Of a stretch of DNA of 64,000 nt, positions 34,541 through 46,679 are shown one piece after another. The DNA lies in assembly GCA_022376925.1 (NCBI GenBank), contig JAIOJX010000025.1, positions 93,027,608 to 93,091,607 of the forward strand. The letters are read 5' to 3'. The DNA comes from Tragulus kanchil. Taxonomy: Eukaryota; Chordata; Mammalia; Artiodactyla; Tragulidae. A program made the position numbers and the translations under genes. Within the stretch, counting starts at the first letter, position 1. Each line of letters opens with the position of its first letter. A model generated the notes under the pieces. The model saw nothing but the letters and a program-made list of their open reading frames with translations. It ran no database searches and was not told where the DNA came from.

Positions 34541-36766
34541 AAGAGTGCTCGGTACTTAATATACCATGTCCCCCTAGCCTCATCTGTAGATATTTGATAG
34601 CAATGGCATTACCATGAGAAATTAAATAAAACATTTAAAATACATATAATAACTTCACACAATAAAAGCTGGCTCTGATGACTCAATACCAAGTCAATGG
34701 TTAGTATTAATATGTGATTTTTTTTTTAAGTGTAGAGTTTTATTTTTTAGGAAGAAAAATTTTTTTTTTCAAAAATAGAAGCAAAGAACAAAATAAAATA
34801 TATGGGAAATGATATAATGTCCCACAGCTTCTCCACTAGTTCCAGCTCTGTCCTGAAGTGGAGAGACGGGGATTCACCAAAGTTTACAGCTTACAGCTGT
34901 CCCCTCTCCCCATTAGCTGCCACCTAGGGAGGCTCTCTCAGAGCTTTCAAAGCATCAGTGCTGTAGACCAAATGATTAAATTAGTCCTGACTTGTGGGAA
35001 GGAAACATTTCAGGGTGTTCTGGTTTCTGCCTTCCACCTTATCTGTGGACCCATTATAGCATTTCCAGATCCCGTTCTAGGCTTGCCCTTCTTCCTAGGT
35101 TATACCCCCGCATGCCCCCACCCCCGGTCGAAGGCTAGAGATGAGAAAGCTTTATCCTGTTGTTGCTCAGTTAAATGTTTCCTGCCAAAACAGAAAACAA
35201 CTGTTGAAGGGACAAAGTGTGTTCCTGCCCACACAGTCCCTGAAGTCAGAGAAACATGCCAGGCCCTTTTTAATGCAGGTTTGGGAACTGAAGTTGCAAA
35301 ATGTGCCTCAGTACAAGTGAGTAATTTATATGTAAAGAGTCTCATTTCTGGACAAAAAGTAAAAATTTTATAATAAAAAAATTGTAATGGAAGGAATGAG
35401 TTAATTTGAGACATGAACTCAGAGAAACCAGTTTTGTATGCACTATGTGATTAACACATGCAAAGCAAACCCCTGGAGAGATGTGTGTGTACCAACATGG
35501 TCAGAGTGAATATCTCAGGCAGCTAATGTTTTCTTTGACACCCTACTTCTGTATTTACCAAAATATACAATTCTTTTCTAATAGAACATTAAATTGAATT
35601 AATATTAGTGACAGCTAGCCCCAGGAGGGTTCCTTTTATTTACTTTGACACCCTACTTCTGTATTTACCAGTTTCTAAGAGTGCTCGGTACTTAATATAC
35701 CATGTCCCCTAGCCTCATCTGTAGATTTTATCTGGCATTACCATGAGAAATTAAATAAAACATTTAAAATACATATAATAACTTCACACAATAAAAGCTG
35801 GCTCTGATGACTCAATACCAAGTCAATGGTTAGTATTAATATGTGATTTTTTTTTTAAGTGTAGAGTTTTATTTTTTAGGAAGAAAAATTTTTTTTTTCA
35901 AAAATAGAAGCAAAGAACAAAATAAAATATATGGGAAATGATATAATGTCCCACAGCTTCTCCACTAGTTCCAGCTCTGTCCTGAAGTGGAGAGACGGGG
36001 ATTCACCAAAGTTTACAGCTTACAGCTGTCCCCTCTCCCCATTAGCTGCCACCTAGGGAGGCTCTCTCAGAGCTTTCAAAGCATCAGTGCTGTAGACCAA
36101 ATGATTAAATTAGTCCTGACTTGTGGGAAGGAAACATTTCAGGGTGTTCTGGTTTCTGCCTTCCACCTTATCTGTGGACCCATTATAGCATTTCCAGATC
36201 CCGTTCTAGGCTTGCCCTTCTTCCTAGGTTATACCCCCGCATGCCCCCACCCCCGGTCGAAGGCTAGAGATGAGAAAGCTTTATCCTGTTGTTGCTCAGT
36301 TAAATGTTTCCTGCCAAAACAGAAAACAACTGTTGAAGGGACAAAGTGTGTTCCTGCCCACACAGTCCCTGAAGTCAGAGAAACATGCCAGGCCCTTTTT
36401 AATGCAGGTTTGGGAACTGAAGTTGCAAAATGTGCCTCAGTACAAGTGAGTAATTTATATGTAAAGAGTCTCATTTCTGGACAAAAAGTAAAAATTTTAT
36501 AATAAAAAAATTGTAATGGAAGGAATGAGTTAATTTGAGACATGAACTCAGAGAAACCAGTTTTGTATGCACTATGTGATTAACACATGCAAAGCAAACC
36601 CCTGGAGAGATGTGTGTGTACCAACATGGTCAGAGTGAATATCTCAGGCAGCTAATTTTTTTTCTTTGACACCCTACTTCTGTATTTACCAAAATATACA
36701 ATTCTTTTATAATAGAACATTAAATTGAATTAATATTAGTGACAGCTAGCCCCCAGGAGGGTTCCT
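34541..36766. repeat. Tandem duplication 10 (about 1.09 kb, two copies)
   Basis: Copy 1 is 34541-35634 and copy 2 is 35677-36766, offset 1136 then 1129. The start of copy 2 lacks bases that copy 1 has (35707-35732 against 34571-34604). The spacer 35635-35676 contains a 28-base exact repeat of 35533-35560 from the end of copy 1. Copy 1 begins inside copy 2 of duplication 9, so the segment 'aagagtgctcggtacttaat' occurs at 33361, 34541 and 35677. Confidence 0.96.
34858..35373 (+). other. 171-codon open frame of unknown meaning
   Basis: An uninterrupted frame starting with ATG lies here and, identical, at 35987-36502 through duplication 10. I see no known domain and no signal peptide. Part of the encoded sequence is cysteine-rich (CCCSVKCFLPKQ near residue 96). 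The DNA is somewhat richer in GC than the neighbourhood, which lowers stop density. A donor-like 'acaagtgagtaat' occurs near its end. It may be a chance frame, a piece of an old repeat or an exon of a non-coding transcript. I do not call it a gene. Confidence 0.12.
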
Positions 36767-36807
36767 AACGACCCCCACCTCCTGATATTAACACTACTAT
36801 ATAGACC

Positions 36808-39016
36808 CCTACACTGTGCCAGGGTTTGGGCAGCGGTGAAAGGAGGTCACTTCCGATGTTAGATTATAATAGGCTCCAGTTTCTGTCTTGGGTTCTTTTT
36901 CTCATCACGTGGTCTGAGGGAAGCCAATGTCATGTTGCAAAGACTCTAAAACAGCCCACAAAGTGGCCCACTTGGCAAGGAATAGAAGTCTCCAGCTAAA
37001 AGCCAGTAAAGAACTAAAGCCTGCCAACAAACCTGAAGTTCCCACAAAAGTGTGCCTAACACCTCACCAGAGACTCTAAGCCAGAACCAGGCAGATTTCT
37101 CATCTTGTTTCTTAATCTTCAAAACTGACTGATAATAATATCGATTATTTCATAGTGTTACATCTGGGGTAATGTATTACTCAACAATTGTCAAATGCTT
37201 TTTTTGTAATATTGAAGATAAAGTCAAATAACCAGGTAGAGAAAGGTTTTGTTTTTTGTTTTTTTTCCCCTTTCAGGTGGTTTGTGCACTGTCTCTTGCA
37301 GGGAGCGATACAGGAAGACTTCAGGAAGACTCCAGGTTTGGAACAATTCCTCCAAAGTGAAAAATCTAATCGACACAAGGACTTCAGAACTCTTTCTTCA
37401 TCTATGTTCATATCTGTGAAGAGGAAATATTTTCCATCACAGATTTTACCTAGACTGATAGAAAAATCTGAGGTAAAGTGAATCTAAGTGTGGAAAAGAA
37501 CCCTTAAGGTTAAAGTAATTTTGTACCAACTTGGGAATTTTATAAAAATAACCTATGGCTATAATTTTACTGAAACTAGACCAAAGGAGCAAATCCAAAT
37601 TGAAAGCACTGAGTTATTACTGTCCCACTCTGACAGCACAAGGAAATCATTCTGTATCTATAAGGGCCCTCGGGCTCTCTCCTGACTAAATTGGACATAT
37701 GAAGAGGCTGATTGAACATGGCTTTCATATAACACTGACATTTCACCAAAATTTATCTAGAAGGCAAGGTACTTTTTTTTTTTTTAATGCCAATTATTTC
37801 CTTGGAGAAATAACAGAAATAATCTTCCAATTCTTTTTTGTTTTCTTCTGCCTCCACCCTTGATACTTTCCAAGTAGGCCCCAGCTTCCTTTTAAAGCAG
37901 ACAGCAGATGAGATCATTCCTACACTGTGCCAGGGTTTGGCAGGTCACTTCCGATGTTAGATTATAATAGGCTCCAGTTTCTGTCTTGGGTTCTTTTTCT
38001 CATCACGTGGTCTGAGGGAAGCCAATGTCATGTTGCAAAGACTCTAAAACAGCCCACAAAGTGGCCCACTTGGCAAGGAATAGAAGTCTCCAGCTAAAAG
38101 CCAGTAAAGAACTAAAGCCTGCCAACAAACCTGAAGTTCCCACAAAAGTGTGCCTAACACCTCACCAGAGACTCTAAGCCAGAACCAGGCAGATTTCTCA
38201 TCTTGTTTCTTAATCTTCAAAACTGACTGATAATAATATCGATTATTTCATAGTGTTACATCTGGGGTAATGTATTACTCAACAATTGTCAAATGCTTTT
38301 TTTGTAATATTGAAGATAAAGTCAAATAACCAGGTAGAGAAAGGTTTTGTTTTTTGTTTTTTTTCCCCTTTCAGGTGGTTTGTGCACTGTCTCTTGCAGG
38401 GAGCGATACAGGAAGACTTCAGGAAGACTCCAGGTTTGGAACAATTCCTCCAAAGTGAAAAATCTAATCGACACAAGGACTTCAGAACTCTTTCTTCATC
38501 TATGTTCATATCTGTGAAGAGGAAATATTTTCCATCACAGATTTTACCTAGACTGATAGAAAAATCTGAGGTAAAGTGAATCTAAGTGTGGAAAAGAACC
38601 CTTAAGGTTAAAGTAATTTTGTACCAACTTGGGAATTTTATAAAAATAACCTATGGCTATAATTTTACTGAAACTAGACCAAAGGAGCAAATCCAAATTG
38701 AAAGCACTGAGTTATTACTGTCCCACTCTGACAGCACAAGGAAATCATTCTGTATCTATAAGGGCCCTCGGGCTCTCTCCTGACTAAATTGGACATATGA
38801 AGAGGCTGATTGAACATGGCTTTCATATAACACTGACATTTCACCAAAATTTATCTAGAAGGCAAGGTACTTTTTTTTTTTTTAATGCCAATTATTTCCT
38901 TGGAGAAATAACAGAAATAATCTTCCAATTCTTTTTTGTTTTCTTCTGCCTCCACCCTTGATACTTTCCAAGTAGGCCCCAGCTTCCTTTTAAAGCAGAC
39001 AGCAGATGAGATCATT
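36808..39016. repeat. Tandem duplication 11 (about 1.10 kb, two copies, clean junction)
   Basis: Copy 1 is 36808-37918 and copy 2 is 37919-39016, offset 1111 then 1098. Copy 2 lacks 13 bases near its start (36831-36843 of copy 1). Otherwise no difference was noticed. There is no spacer: 'atcatt' of copy 1 passes straight into 'cctacactg' of copy 2. Confidence 0.96.
37277..37472 (+). other. Exon-like segment (acceptor and donor signals)
   Basis: A strong polypyrimidine tract ends in 'cccctttcag' just before 37277, a second acceptor-like 'tctcttgcag' ends at 37301, and a donor-like 'ctgag|gtaaag' follows 37472. The frame across it is open (about 65 codons; part of a 97-codon frame at 37188-37481), but I recognise no protein. 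Length 196 (or 171 from the second acceptor). An identical segment lies at 38375-38570. Such signals also arise by chance in T-rich DNA. Confidence 0.12.
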
Positions 39017-39958
39017 AGGGTTTTAAACTTGTTGCTACCTGTTTTGGGCATTTCTAGCTCCTTATCTCTTGGGGAATGTAACAAAACATACAGCCATTTA
39101 GAATGGCCCATTCTTTTCATTTCAATCACTGAAAACATAAAGCTGTAACCAGGATGCCTGGAAGCAATCCTTGTTAGAGCACTGTGCAACCAGTGGACAA
39201 CCTCGGCCACTGCACGAGCAGCAGAGTCACCAACAGTGACGTCTCAAAAATTCATCTACCAGGGCCTGCAGGAAAGGCATCGCCTTCTGACATTTTTCTG
39301 AATTCTTAATCCAATAAATCTTGTCCTCTTTTTTCCCTTAATTGCTTTGTTCAGGGCATTTCTAATACCATTCCTTTATTCTGCCTTTTATTATTGTGGT
39401 TCGTGAATCTGTCTTTGTTAGAAAGATGGATGGCTATTTATTATAGTAGCCACTGGGAATATAATGATAAAAGATGCTCAGGGCCTGAGCAGGAGTTGAG
39501 AGAATTCCACAGGGATCCTCACCAGCCTGGATAAACAGCCTCACTGCTTCCCCGCTGCATTTCGAAATGTTGCCTATCTCACAGCCAAAGAGAACAGTAT
39601 CTGGAAGGACACCACAATTAGAATCCATTATTCACTATTACTTTTCCTCATAAGAAATCATGCAGACTAACCTCACTGCATTTACAGTCTTCTTCCTTTG
39701 ACACAAGAACTCCTAGTCTCTCAGACTCTCCTCTCCTACCATACAAGCCCCTTAACTTACTCAACCCCACATCGTAGCTGCCTTTTCACTCACTGTGCCC
39801 TCCATGATGGAATCTGCACAGAGCTTGTATCCTCAAGTTCTCCATTGGAATCCAACTATGTTCTGAAGATACTACCTTTCCTACAGGCCTCAAAAGTGAA
39901 GAGTGGCCTCCCTCTTCTCACATAACATGAGAGGCAGGTGGGGTTGACAGCCTCCCAT
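39017..39958. other. Unrecognised DNA
   Basis: No gene or repeat family recognised. The minus-strand 119-codon frame at 38851-39210 has no support. Confidence 0.4.
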
Positions 39959-40519
39959 CATGGTTTCCAAATCAAAGTTCCTTTCCTTGCCATAAAAAGA
40001 AACAAACCAACAAAAAAACCCCGAAAAACAAACCTACTTGAAGTGTATACCATCATTATACCATCTTTCATTTTCATACATATTTGCCATTCACCTGGTT
40101 ACTTCCTGTATTCACTGAAGATTTTAGCCCTTCGTCTCAAGAGTTTATTCTTACAGAATCCCTGTCATTGTTCACGGTGAGTTTAACATCTATGTTGATA
40201 ATTCATTCATGCTTCTAACTTTTCAATTCTCCAATCTTTTCACATTCAGGGTTTTACACTTACTTCACTTGCTGCCACTTTTATCCATGGTTATAACCTA
40301 GAGCAGAGGGCTGGCAACTATGGCTTGCAGCCAAATCCAGACCACTGCCTGTTTTTGTACAGCCTGCAAACTAAGGATGGGTTTATATTTTTAAGTGGAA
40401 CACACCCCCGTTCATTCATGTTTATATTGTCTATGACTTCTTTCTTGTAACAATACAGTGAGCAGTCGAGACAGACCTTATGGCCTATACAGCTGAAAAT
40501 TCTTGTTAGTCGCTGAGGT

Positions 40520-40703
40520 GTATTTGACACATTCCAACTCCATAGGCTGTAGCACCAGGCTCCTCTGTTCATGGAATTCTCCAGGCAAGAATCTGGAGTG
40601 GGTTGCCATTCCCTTCTCCAGGGGATCTTCCTGACCCGGGGATTGAACCTGCGTTTCCTACATTGCAGGCAGATTCTTTACTGTCTGAGCCACCAGGGAA
40701 TCT
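40520..40703 (-). mobile_element. Bov-tA SINE
   Basis: On the + strand: 'ccaggctcctctgttcatgg', 'ttgccattcccttctccagg', 'cccggggattgaacctgcgt' and 'gtctgagccaccagggaat', the reverse complement of Bov-tA. Its left end is diverged. Same insertion at 41659-41842 through duplication 12. Confidence 0.9.
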
Positions 40704-41658
40704 ACCTAAGTTGGATCGCCCCTGTCCTAGACTGTCTCATTACCAATAACTGCAACACTTTCAAAATCATGATTTAAAAAGTTTCCTCTCTGCCTGCCCC
40801 CTCCACTCCTGGTTTGCTCGAACAGTCTTTATCCACCCGTCCTATTGATTCTGGCATCACTTTTTCCCTACCTCCCTTCTCTCATCCCCTAGGTTGGATT
40901 CCACAGGACTCCCCTGCACAAATACACAACTTCCATTCTTCATTTGAGCCTGTTGTGAGCATAACCATGTCCCTAGCTAAGTTAAACTGTCTGCCTATCA
41001 TTCTGTGACTTCCCCTAAAGAGCTGAATGTAGCTGGAAAAGGCACACAGCCACATGACAACTACCTCAAGGCTAAATAAGGCCTTCTTCTCATGGGGTTA
41101 TTCATGGTTTCCAAATCAAAGTTCCTTTCCTTGCCATAAAGAAACAAACCAACAAAAACCCCGAAAACAAACCTACTTGAAGTGTATACCATCATTATAC
41201 CATCTTTCATTTTCATACATATTTGCCATTCACCTGGTTACTTCCTGTATTCACTGAAGATTTTAGCCCTTCGTCTCAAGAGTTTATTCTTACAGAATCC
41301 CTGTCATTGTTCACGGTGAGTTTAACATCTATGTTGATAATTCATTCATGCTTCTAACTTTTCAATTCTCCAATCTTTTCACATTCAGGGTTTTACACTT
41401 ACTTCACTTGCTGCCACTTTTATCCATGGTTATAACCTAGAGCAGAGGGCTGGCAACTATGGCTTGCAGCCAAATCCAGACCACTGCCTGTTTTTGTACA
41501 GCCTGCAAACTAAGGATGGGTTTATATTTTTAAGTGGAACACACCCCCGTTCATTCATGTTTATATTGTCTATGACTTCTTTCTTGTAACAATACAGTGA
41601 GCAGTCGAGACAGACCTTATGGCCTATACAGCTGAAAATTCTTGTTAGTCGCTGAGGT

Positions 41659-41842
41659 GTATTTGACACATTCCAACTCCATAGGCTGTAGCACCAGGCT
41701 CCTCTGTTCATGGAATTCTCCAGGCAAGAATCTGGAGTGGGTTGCCATTCCCTTCTCCAGGGGATCTTCCTGACCCGGGGATTGAACCTGCGTTTCCTAC
41801 ATTGCAGGCAGATTCTTTACTGTCTGAGCCACCAGGGAATCT
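41659..41842 (-). mobile_element. Bov-tA SINE, second copy
   Basis: Identical to 40520-40703 with identical flanks, shifted 1139 bases by duplication 12. Confidence 0.9.
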
Positions 41843-42202
41843 ACCTAAGTTGGATCGCCCCTGTCCTAGACTGTCTCATTACCAATAACTGCAACACTTT
41901 CAAAATCATGATTTAAAAAGTTTCCTCTCTGCCTGCCCCCTCCACTCCTGGTTTGCTCGAACAGTCTTTATCCACCCGTCCTATTGATTCTGGCATCACT
42001 TTTTCCCTACCTCCCTTCTCTCATCCCCTAGGTTGGATTCCACAGGACTCCCCTGCACAAATACACAACTTCCATTCTTCATTTGAGCCTGTTGTGAGCA
42101 TAACCATGTCCCTAGCTAAGTTAAACTGTCTGCCTATCATTCTGTGACTTCCCCTAAAGAGCTGAATGTAGCTGGAAAAAAAGGCACACAGCCACATGAC
42201 AA

Positions 42203-42765
42203 TCTAGCTTATGACAACCTGCTGATTTAAGTGTGTGAGCTAAAAGTGGAAAAAATTGGAATATAATAATGTATGGAAAGCGTCTCAAGGAAAATAAAAA
42301 GAACCCAGGTTAAAAGCTGATGCACGTCTTTATGATTTGGACAGGCCCAGGTGGAATCAAATGAACTATTAATAATAAGGTCTCATTAACACCAAGGGCA
42401 GAACAGGTGCCATTCTAAAAGAAGAAATGCTTACCTTCATCAATGTTGCAGTTACATTTACTCTTACAAAATAATAATAGAAGCAGTAGTAAAATAATGA
42501 TAATGATAATAATGTTTGTCTTTGGGAAATGTGCTGCCTTGAATAGGTTGGCTGGTAAAGAAACTAAGGAACTGATAGAAACATCACAAAGGCTGTGGAA
42601 GCGTTCCCAGCCACACTCGCTTCACAAGTTGTCAAACTGGCCAGCAATGGCCAGTGTAGTGTAGGACTACAGTGAAATGCAAGGCATCACACTATGTGGG
42701 TGGGAGCAGGAACCCAAGAAACTAGTTTTTTATTCTTGATAAATACTGACTTTCCTGTATCAGGG
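42203..42765. other. Unrecognised DNA with AAT-rich tract
   Basis: No gene seen. Imperfect (AAT)/(GATAAT) repeats lie at about 42469-42513. Confidence 0.4.
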
Positions 42766-43147
42766 ACATTATGGACTGAACTGTATCCTCCTGAAAGTCA
42801 TACATCTAAGCCCTAACTCCTAACATGATCATATTTGGAAATAAAACCCACAGGGAGGTAATGCAGGTCAAATGAGGCCATAAAGATGGGGCCTAATCCA
42901 GCGTGACTGGTGTCCTTATAGGAAGAGAGACACCGCAGATGCTTGTCCACAGAAAGAAAGCCATGTAAGGACACAGCAAGAAGGTGGCCATCTGTAAGCC
43001 AGGCAGAGAGGCTTCAGCTGAAACCAAACCTGTCAACACTTGGATCTTAGACTTTCAACCTCCAGAACTCTAAATGAAAATATATTTTAGCAGGTTAAGC
43101 CACCCAGTCCGTTGTATCTTGTTACAGCAGCCCAGGCAGGCTAATGC
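42766..43147 (+). mobile_element. MLT1-type (ERVL-MaLR) solo LTR
   Basis: The order of motifs matches an MLT1-type LTR end to end: 'tatggactgaactgtatcct', 'atttggaaataaaaccca', 'gcctaatccagcgtgactgg', 'tgtccttataggaagag', 'ggccatctgtaagccaggca', 'aacctccagaactctaaatg', 'gccacccagtccgttgtatc' and 'cagcccaggcaggctaatg'. It is old and full length or nearly so, with no internal sequence attached. Confidence 0.8.
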
Positions 43148-44063
43148 CAGTCAGTAGTTCAGACTGAGACACTTGAAAGTGGGGTGCTTTGGAGCCACAA
43201 AGACAAGCTTCATAGTAAAAGAGCCCAGTTAGGACATGGGGGAAAGAGTCAATAAAGACAAGCACTGTGCTAGTAGGGATAGTCCCCAACCTAAACAAAA
43301 CAACCCTAAATTTAACCAGCCTAAGCAAATAGGTAAATGATGATGATGATCAAGATAGGTAAGTTTATTTCAGAGTTATAAGGCTAATGGAATAATTGAA
43401 AGACAAAAGAATAAAGGGAAAACTAAAGGAGTCCAAACAGGACTGAGAATATGAGGAACTTGAAATGGGAATTTATGCTACACTCCTGTCTCTACTCCCT
43501 CCTGTGGATCGACTTTATTGCCCACATTGAGGACAATTTTGCCCAAAGTTAAGGACAAAGAAGAAAAATCATCTGTCATCTTTTCTGGGTTTACCTTTTC
43601 CCAGGTTTATTACCCAGAGAAAAGAAAGCTTATCTCTTTCTTCCTGGTCATATAAAATCCTTGAGAAGAAATTGAATTATACTGGCTTAGCACAGAAAAG
43701 AACCCATAGCACACTTTGATAGACAACTCTAATTCTAGCAATGAAGTGTTATGACTAGTCAGACCAGATCCTGGTGATTAGGAGGGAGTCTGAATGGGCC
43801 CGATATTCTATGGACTTTCACACAGTAACTACCATAGGTGGTTTAGGAACATCACCTGGAGGCGAGGGGAAGGGTACATGGTATTTTCATCAGAATATGG
43901 GGCAAGAGACTAATGATGGACCCCTGGAAATCAGGTGCTTTTCCTTGCACTGTTAAAAGAAAATATAAGGTAGAATTTTTAAATTACAGTAACAATAGAA
44001 TGAACATTACAGGGCTAAGAGACAGACCTGCTTAAATGTCTCGATAGCCATTAAATCCCTATA
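43148..44063. other. Unrecognised DNA with a (GAT)n run
   Basis: Contains a short (GAT)n at 43338-43350. The 60-codon frame at 43774 has no support. No repeat family recognised. Confidence 0.4.
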
Positions 44064-44192
44064 TGCATGTGTGCTCAGCCACTCAGCCTGTCCAACTCAT
44101 TGAAACCTCATGGACTGCAGCCTACCAGGCTCCTCCATCCATGGGATTCTCTAGGCAATAATTCTGCATTGGGTTGCCATTTATTCCTCCAA
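44064..44192 (-). mobile_element. Bov-tA SINE, truncated
   Basis: 'catgtgtgctcagccactca', 'ctcatggactgcagcctacc' and 'aggctcctccatccatggga' match Bov-tA in reverse orientation. The tRNA-like head is missing. Duplication 13 starts inside this element, so 45251-45318 carries only part of it. Confidence 0.85.
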
Positions 44193-46377
44193 ACCCCTGT
44201 AAAAGGGAATTTTAAGCAGTGTTCAGCTACTAATTGACTTCTGCAAAGACCTTCTGAGTATCCATAAAATCATGGCTCATTCTGAACTTGGGGGGGTCAC
44301 ACCTGTGGGCAGGAAAGTACAACTGTTTTGCAAGAAGTAGGGGATGCTCTAAACATTTTTCATAATGACTACCTAAGCAGAAATCAAGAGCCTTTGTGGG
44401 GGCATCCTGTACCTCATTACATATATTACATGGCAATTTTTCTTCTGATATCTAGTAGAAATACTGAAAAGAAATGAAATATTATCTTTTAGACAAAGAG
44501 TCTTTCCTAGAAATTCACAAATACTACATGTCCTTTCTTGCAAAAATGTATAAACTATGTATAACCTAAGAGCTAGGTTTAGTCACACAGCCTCACACTT
44601 CTTCACTAAGAAACACTAATAGAGTCTGTTAACACTATTTGCCCTCGAAAGATGAAAAAGCTATCATAGGAGAATATGCAATCTCCTGACCATGAAGGAT
44701 TTTTTATAATTCCCTTCTGAAATAGTCCTTATTGTTCAGAAACTTACACATAACTGTTCAGTATAAAAAGCCTGAATAGAGACCTTAGCAGAAGAGAACT
44801 AGACATGGTTCTTTCTCTTCCCCTCCTAATTTCAGAGGAATTAGTGAGCAGTATCAGTGCAGGGCAGTCACTGCACACTGACACACAGCAGAGAACCCTG
44901 GGACACTAGGAAACTTCTACAAAGGGCACACTCAGACATTCCACATCTAAGCCTCAGTAAGCTGGGTCACACAGTAAGAAAACAGGCACACTAAAAGGCA
45001 GACAGAGGCTGTGGCAATACCAAGAATTATACATGATCCTCACTTTAAAGGGAATGTTCTTAAAAATTTGCTTGACACTTGGCAAGAATGCAATATTTTT
45101 TTTTATCTAAAGATGATTGGTTTAAATAGAACATTATACTCACTTTTGTGTGCAGTGAGAAATAATCTTTCAATAATAAAATTTATTAGCTTCTAATATT
45201 TGGTTTTACAAATTTAACTGACAGTATATTGAGATTTCTTTCAACAAAAGACCAGGCTCCTCCATCCATGGGATTCTCTAGGCAATAATTCTGCATTGGG
45301 TTGCCATTTATTCCTCCAAACCCCTGTAAAAGGGAATTTTAAGCAGTGTTCAGCTACTAATTGACTTCTGCAAAGACCTTCTGAGTATCCATAAAATCAT
45401 GGCTCATTCTGAACTTGGGGGGGTCACACCTGTGGGCAGGAAAGTACAACTGTTTTGCAAGAAGTAGGGATGCTCTAAACATTTTTCATAATGACTACCT
45501 AAGCAGAAATCAAGAGCCTTTGTGGGGGCATCCTGTACCTCATTACATATATTACATGGCAATTTTTCTTCTGATATCTAGTAGAAATACTGAAAAGAAA
45601 TGAAATATTATCTTTTAGACAAAGAGTCTTTCCTAGAAATTCACAAATACTACATGTCCTTTCTTGCAAAAATGTATAAACTATGTATAACCTAAGAGCT
45701 AGGTTTAGTCACACAGCCTCACACTTCTTCACTAAGAAACACTAATAGAGTCTGTTAACACTATTTGCCCTCGAAAGATGAAAAAGCTATCATAGGAGAA
45801 TATGCAATCTCCTGACCATGAAGGATTTTTTATAATTCCCTTCTGAAATAGTCCTTATTGTTCAGAAACTTACACATAACTGTTCAGTATAAAAAGCCTG
45901 AATAGAGACCTTAGCAGAAGAGAACTAGACATGGTTCTTTCTCTTCCCCTCCTAATTTCAGAGGAATTAGTGAGCAGTATCAGTGCAGGGCAGTCACTGC
46001 ACACTGACACACAGCAGAGAACCCTGGGACACTAGGAAACTTCTACAAAGGGCACACTCAGACATTCCACATCTAAGCCTCAGTAAGCTGGGTCACACAG
46101 TAAGAAAACAGGCACACTAAAAGGCAGACAGAGGCTGTGGCAATACCAAGAATTATACATGATCCTCACTTTAAAGGGAATGTTCTTAAAAATTTGCTTG
46201 ACACTTGGCAAGAATGCAATATTTTTTTTTATCTAAAGATGATTGGTTTAAATAGAACATTATACTCACTTTTGTGTGCAGTGAGAAATAATCTTTCAAT
46301 AATAAAATTTATTAGCTTCTAATATTTGGTTTTACAAATTTAACTGACAGTATATTGAGATTTCTTTCAACAAAAGA
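44124..46377. repeat. Tandem duplication 13 (1,127 bp, two copies, clean junction)
   Basis: Copy 1 is 44124-45250 and copy 2 is 45251-46377, offset 1127 then 1126 (one G fewer in copy 2 near 45467). There is no spacer; 'ac' is shared at the breakpoint. The breakpoint falls within a Bov-tA, so copy 2 begins in the middle of that SINE. Confidence 0.97.
44193..45250. other. Unrecognised DNA, content of duplication 13
   Basis: A TATA-like 'cagtataaaaagcctg' at about 44760 is followed by a CT-rich stretch, which could belong to an old LTR, but no family was recognised. The 61-codon frame at 45011 (again at 46137) is unsupported. Confidence 0.35.
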
Positions 46378-46679
46378 CAAATATAAATGTTTTGAGGGAC
46401 ATTTGAAGTAAGAGAACTCATCAGCATTAATTCAGGCATAAAGAGAGTAAAGCAGAATTAAAAGTAAAGGTCAGTTAATAGCTGAAATTGAAATTATGCT
46501 GTCACTACCATATTCAATGGCCATCAATCTTCTTTTTCTTATTTAGACTCTTTAATTAGAATATAATTATAAAAATAATTAATACTTCAAAATCATAGAA
46601 CTAGAAGGAAGAGTCACCTAAATCAAAACTCCACTTTTGAAAAGAGTTTAAAGTCATATGAGACCTAACTAAAAGAAGA
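46378..46679. other. AT-rich DNA, nothing recognised
   Basis: No gene or repeat family seen. Confidence 0.4.

Larger units (their letters stand above)
32340..34714. repeat. Tandem duplication 9 (about 1.18 kb, two copies)
   Basis: Copy 1 is 32340-33520 and copy 2 is 33520-34714, offset 1180 then 1178 (two A's fewer at the start of copy 2). Near the end of copy 1, 33486-33506 is a shortened, garbled form of 34664-34701, then both agree again over 'ttagtattaatatg'. There is no spacer. Confidence 0.96.
39959..42202. repeat. Tandem duplication 12 (about 1.10 kb, two copies)
   Basis: Copy 1 is 39959-41059 and copy 2 is 41103-42202, offset 1144 falling to 1139 within the first 60 bases because A-runs are shorter in copy 2. 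The spacer 41060-41102 ends 'cttctcatggggttatt', a condensed version of 39908-39958, the bases before copy 1. The A-run at 41036-41040 is shorter than its partner at 42175-42181. Confidence 0.96.

Noticed and set aside
38851..39210. 119-codon minus-strand frame
   Set aside because: No recognisable domain or splice context; it begins in unique DNA and ends in a T-run of the duplicated block.
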